Below are positions 41,232-43,839 of a stretch of 43,839 bases of DNA, in pieces. Each line of letters begins with the position of its first letter. Positions within the stretch are counted from its first letter, which is position 1. Source of the stretch: an uncultured Alphaproteobacteria bacterium (lineage in GTDB: Bacteria; Pseudomonadota; Alphaproteobacteria; CAAHEQ01; UBA3637). The notes under the pieces are model-generated. The model searched no databases and was not told the origin of the DNA. It saw only the letters and a list, made by a program, of their open reading frames with translations. The position numbers were made by a program, and so were the translations under genes. The stretch lies in assembly GCA_944393195.1 (NCBI GenBank), contig CALXZG010000010.1, forward strand, positions 1 to 43,839. The letters are read 5' to 3'.

Positions 41232-42023
41232 CTATTTTGTTTCGACCAATATATCCGATCCCCAGATTTGGTGTAATAAAACACCTAATTCCTGACGAGC
41301 CGTGTTTGCCGACACGGTGGACGGTACATGAATATTGTTATCCCGAAAATCGAGCATCGTCAAGCCTTTTAAGAATAATTCCCGAAAAACGACGCGTTCG
41401 GCAATGCCGCCGGCCAATGTAAAGTGGATACGACGGGCAAGTGCATTCAACAGAATAGACATGGTGCGTGAGTTTTTGCTTTTGCTATAAAGCAGGCGGT
41501 TACGAACGACAATCCAGTTAATCGGCGGTTTGCGTTCCAACATCCGTTGTTGCCGGGTGGACCAAACAGTTTGAGCAAAATGGCTGGGCCCTTTGATACG
41601 CAGGGTGTCGGCTTCAACCGTAGCCAGAATATCCAAATCGACCAAGCTGTCGTTTAACGGTGTGACCAAGCAATCGGCCATGACCATGGCTTGACCGCCT
41701 AAATCGGTATGAGCGCCCGGCGTGTCGATAATAATGGCATCGACGCGGTTGATGACTTTGTCGATTTGGCTACGCAACGTATAGATTTTTGCAATGTCCG
41801 GTGTCCAGCAGGTATGTTCCGGCATGGGCAACGGAATATTTTTATCGCGCGCGAAATTTTGTCTGTTTTCGATATAGTGGGTTAAGCTGCCCTGATTGGC
41901 ATCCAGATCAAACGAAGCAACCGTTTTACCGGCACGCAACAGAGCAATAATCGTATGCATGGCGAGTGTTGATTTACCCGTTCCGCCTTTTTCGTTTGCA
42001 AAGACGATGATTTTAGCTGTCAT
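41232..42023 (-). CDS. mipZ: Division-plane positioning ATPase MipZ
   Basis: A protein of 263 residues of the ParA/MinD superfamily. The deviant Walker A is KGGTGKST (12-19, with the signature Lys). Also present are VASFDLDANQGSLTHYIENR and IIIDTPGAHTDLGGQAMVMADCLVTPLNDSLVDLDIL, both characteristic of MipZ rather than chromosome-partitioning ParA. MipZ dimers form a gradient from the poles through ParB and inhibit FtsZ polymerisation, so the ring forms at mid-cell. It is found mainly in Alphaproteobacteria lacking Min. AAAGGAT lies 8 bp before the ATG. Confidence 0.93.
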   Translation of the reverse strand: MTAKIIVFANEKGGTGKSTLAMHTIIALLRAGKTVASFDLDANQGSLTHYIENRQNFARDKNIPLPMPEHTCWTPDIAKIYTLRSQIDKVINRVDAIIIDTPGAHTDLGGQAMVMADCLVTPLNDSLVDLDILATVEADTLRIKGPSHFAQTVWSTRQQRMLERKPPINWIVVRNRLLYSKSKNSRTMSILLNALARRIHFTLAGGIAERVVFRELFLKGLTMLDFRDNNIHVPSTVSANTARQELGVLLHQIWGSDILVETK

Positions 42024-42064
42024 TAATAGTATCCTTTTGAAATGAGGCCACGTATATATACCTT

Positions 42065-42089
42065 TTTCGGGCTTTTGTCAAGCCCGAAA
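42065..42089. other. Perfect hairpin between mipZ and the upstream gene
   Basis: TTTCGGGCTT (42065-42074) pairs with AAGCCCGAAA (42080-42089) around a 5-nt loop. On the minus strand no T run follows, so it is not a standard terminator. It would lie in the mipZ leader, or between the two genes if they are co-transcribed, and could be a processing or stability element. Confidence 0.5.
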
Positions 42090-42114
42090 TGGTTGTTTGT
42101 TTCAATAAAAAGGG

Positions 42115-42693
42115 TTAACCGTCGTATGAGTTATCGTTTTCCCCGCGACGATATTGCGGTCTTGTCATGCTGACGGCCAACGGATCGTCTTTACAATCTT
42201 TCAGGCAGCGCATACGGTTTGGACCAATTTTCTTATCGATCTTTTTCTGTAATTGTTCGACTAATTCCGGATCAGTTGTTAAGGCAATCGCCCGTTTTAC
42301 AATGTCAACATAGCTATCCGGATCGGTGCCTCTGTACCTATGTTGAACCAATGTTTGAGCGCAGAGGTTGGCGACCGCCATACACAGCACCTTATCTTCT
42401 TTCGAAAAATCAGGTTCTTTGGGCATTTCTGAAATGGTAAACAACATATGAGAAATCAATATGTGTGTCATATTGGAAAAACGTGTCGCGTATTTCGGTA
42501 AAAAATCGACAATTTTTTTCAGTTGTGTTTTGTTAAAGCCCCAATCATGCAAACGGATTTGACCCATAACCAAAATACTCGCGTACGGTCGTATTTTTTC
42601 GTGGTCTTTCACCCAATCCTTTGAAGAAGACAATCGCGTGACAGCCCGTTGTATTTCAATACGATGTAATTTTTCTAAATCTAAATGTGACAT
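42115..42693 (-). CDS. Hypothetical protein upstream of mipZ
   Basis: A protein of 192 residues that I do not recognise. No signal peptide or membrane helix is seen; it is predicted to be mostly helical (LEKLHRIEIQRAVTRLSSS, LKKIVDFLPKYATRFSNMTHILISHML, KVLCMAVANLCAQTLVQHRY). Four cysteines are scattered, two in RMRCLKDCKDD near the end. AGGAGG lies 5 bp before the ATG. It is 91 bp upstream of mipZ on the same strand, separated by a perfect hairpin. Function unknown. Confidence 0.7.
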   Translation of the reverse strand: MSHLDLEKLHRIEIQRAVTRLSSSKDWVKDHEKIRPYASILVMGQIRLHDWGFNKTQLKKIVDFLPKYATRFSNMTHILISHMLFTISEMPKEPDFSKEDKVLCMAVANLCAQTLVQHRYRGTDPDSYVDIVKRAIALTTDPELVEQLQKKIDKKIGPNRMRCLKDCKDDPLAVSMTRPQYRRGENDNSYDG

Positions 42694-42848
42694 ATGTTCC
42701 TCCTGTTACTATGAGATCAGTATAACACGGTTTTGAAAAAAGTCAACAAAAAATATAAGGGGGTGGGGGAAGGGGGATAGAAGGAGGAATGGTGGAGTAG
42801 AATTGAGGAAGAGGAGGGTGTTGAAAGATTCCTGCCTCTCTTTACGTC

Positions 42849-43178
42849 ATTCCCGCGCAGGCGGGAATCTTTAAGCGGCGGAGTGAGGATTGAAAGACCC
42901 CCCGATCAGGTCGGGGGCTTTTAAAAGTGTAGTTGTACGTCCAAAGATCCTCGCTTGTGCAAAGCAATGAAACACCGCGCGCCAAGGCAGCGGAAGTCGC
43001 CGTCGGCAAGCGGATGTTGGAATTGGAAAGGGAGTAAGGTGGTCATGAGACCCCCGATCGGGTCGGGGGTGACGGATTACTTATGGGGTCGGGGTGGTTT
43101 AAAGATCCTCGCTTGCGCAAGGATGACGAATGAATAAATAAGCGCAAAGATACTGTGTAAATCAAAAGTTGCCGGTGG
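42849..43178. repeat. Composite intergenic repeat, copy 3
   Basis: This fills most of the 559-bp gap after position 42694. In order: ATTCCC-N8-GGGAAT (42849-42868); a CCCCCGATC..TCGGGGG hairpin (42899-42917); a half-unit ATCCTCGC; the tail TGTGCAAAGCAATGAAACACC; the conserved block and its extension (about 42978-43087), nearly identical to 1007-1117; a 21-bp palindrome (43050-43070); ATCCTCGC..GCAAGGAT (43105-43124); and a fragment 43149-43178 that repeats 841-870 with one mismatch, cut off in the middle of the CCGGTG hairpin. The part before 42849 is purine-rich with no gene. The short ORF at 42955-43137 is only the repeat. Confidence 0.85.
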
Positions 43179-43194
43179 GGTTAAAAAGGGAAGT

Positions 43195-43226
43195 TGTCGT
43201 TCAGGCATTTGATGACTTGAACGACA
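43195..43226 (-). terminator. Possible terminator of the right-edge gene
   Basis: Read on the minus strand, TGTCGTTCA (43226-43218) pairs with TGAACGACA (43203-43195) around a 14-nt loop, followed by ACTTCCCTTTTT. The T run is about 7 nt away, so its strength is uncertain. Confidence 0.45.
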
Positions 43227-43252
43227 GGTTGATATGTGATCTTTGTTGTATT

Positions 43253-43839
43253 TTAATGGCACAACAGATCCGGTTCGATTTCTGATAATTTAACGGTTAC
43301 AGATGATGCCCTGCTGTGATTGGATCCGGCATTCGCTTTAATCGTATATGATTTACCACGTTCGAAATTAAAGTCATTTTCTTTTAACAGATTTTTACCA
43401 TCCAGCGTAGCCGAACCTTGTCTGGTTGTTGTGGCCAGTGTTTTTCCAGTAAACGATTTTGACGTATGGAAATAAACAATGCCACTCGCATACGGATCGC
43501 AGGTTTTTCTGTCTGCGAAGGTTGGATTACCAAGACTGAAATCAGGTGTACTTGAAGATGATGAGCTTGTACGGTTGCATGCATCCCCCCAAACGTTTAC
43601 AACTTTTAATCCGTCTGCTTTTCCTAAATAAGCGCATGAAATAGGAGAACAAGTATTGTTTTTGCAATACGGTAAATCCCAATTTTTCTCTTCACATTGT
43701 GCATTCGTTGTGCATTCGATACATTTCTTTCCGTTCCAATAAGGCGTTTCATCCGGACAGGTTTCACACAGATAGGTTTCTGTATTACAGGTCGGTGTAT
43801 CGCCGGAACAATGGGCGTTTTTCAGGCACACAACGCATT
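43253..43839 (-). CDS. Cys-rich secreted protein (5' partial at window edge)
   Basis: The minus-strand frame is open to the right end of the window. The GTG at 43831 is internal, because the preceding in-frame codons (C-V) continue the Cys pattern. The first ~75 visible residues hold short CxxC / CxxxxxC repeats (CETCPDETPYWNGKKCIECTT, then NAQCEEKNWDLPYCKNNTC), resembling the stalk of the gene at the left edge. The remaining ~115 residues are a beta-rich domain (FSLGNPTFADRKTCDPYASGIVYFHTSKSFTGKTL) with two more Cys and a Ser-rich linker (SSSSSS). It is likely exported and surface-exposed. The C-terminal domain shows no NNC codon run like the left-edge gene. Function unknown. Confidence 0.7.
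   Translation of the reverse strand, partial: CVVCLKNAHCSGDTPTCNTETYLCETCPDETPYWNGKKCIECTTNAQCEEKNWDLPYCKNNTCSPISCAYLGKADGLKVVNVWGDACNRTSSSSSSTPDFSLGNPTFADRKTCDPYASGIVYFHTSKSFTGKTLATTTRQGSATLDGKNLLKENDFNFERGKSYTIKANAGSNHSRASSVTVKLSEIEPDLLCH

Noticed and set aside
42065-42089. Terminator between the unknown gene and mipZ
   Set aside because: The stem is perfect, but no T run follows on the minus strand where the genes lie. It is kept only as a hairpin.

Overview
The window looks like chromosomal DNA of an alphaproteobacterium of moderate G+C content. Lineage markers are a CcrM-type GANTC methyltransferase, the division-site ATPase MipZ, a circularly permuted two-piece tmRNA next to an alpha-type SspB adaptor, and an ELM1-family protein. 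Cysteine-rich surface proteins and a lone short prepilin fit the uncultured, host-associated (gut) Alphaproteobacteria. That habitat is an inference, not something the sequence states.

Layout. 0-1.3 kb: 3' end of a secreted Cys-rich, lectin-like gene, a terminator, and the first of three composite intergenic repeats. 1.3-9.4 kb: ccrM, a SIMPL protein, a lipoprotein hydrolase, ELM1, a small membrane protein, rluD, a secreted unknown, an M16 peptidase and rnhB. 9.3-13.1 kb: the amidase amiC diverging from RNase E. 13.1-20.6 kb: second repeat cluster, an RND pump (inner-membrane and adaptor subunits only), a LOG-family protein and a K+/H+ antiporter. 20.6-29.4 kb: a 989-residue coiled-coil membrane protein, a prepilin, cca, rnd, the YifB/ComM ATPase, a lipoprotein and an XRE regulator with a predicted leaderless message. 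29.4-31.5 kb: tRNA-Arg, tRNA-Gln, a broken partial copy of the tRNA-Gln tail, and an islet of different base composition ending in a sulfatase remnant. 31.6-34.1 kb: split chromate transporter, deaminase, isochorismatase-like hydrolase. 34.1-37.3 kb: a complete MCE/Mla-type lipid transport operon. 37.4-38.8 kb: tmRNA gene (ssrA), sspB and an RHH protein. 38.8-42.7 kb: uppP, pgm, mipZ and an unknown gene. 42.7-43.8 kb: third repeat cluster and another Cys-rich protein running off the end.

How the genes work together. ssrA and sspB form a ribosome-rescue and tag-delivery unit: the RNA encodes the tag ANDNFAPVALAA, and its neighbour encodes the adaptor expected to bring tagged proteins to ClpXP. 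CcrM and MipZ belong to alphaproteobacterial cell-cycle and division control. The Mla operon, uppP, amiC and the RND pump serve the envelope. rne, rnd, cca and rluD serve RNA maturation.

Most unusual signals: (1) the last codons of the first gene switch abruptly to NNC, the footprint expected of a diversity-generating retroelement target; (2) three copies of a 113-114 bp repeat lie inside the intervening segment of the permuted tmRNA gene; (3) the intergenic repeats carry hairpins with a constant CCGGTG centre and different but self-complementary arms; (4) a second tRNA-Gln T-arm copy is split by a 73-bp insert. No complete new defence or mobile system was recognised. No transposase, integrase, reverse transcriptase, CRISPR array or rRNA was seen.
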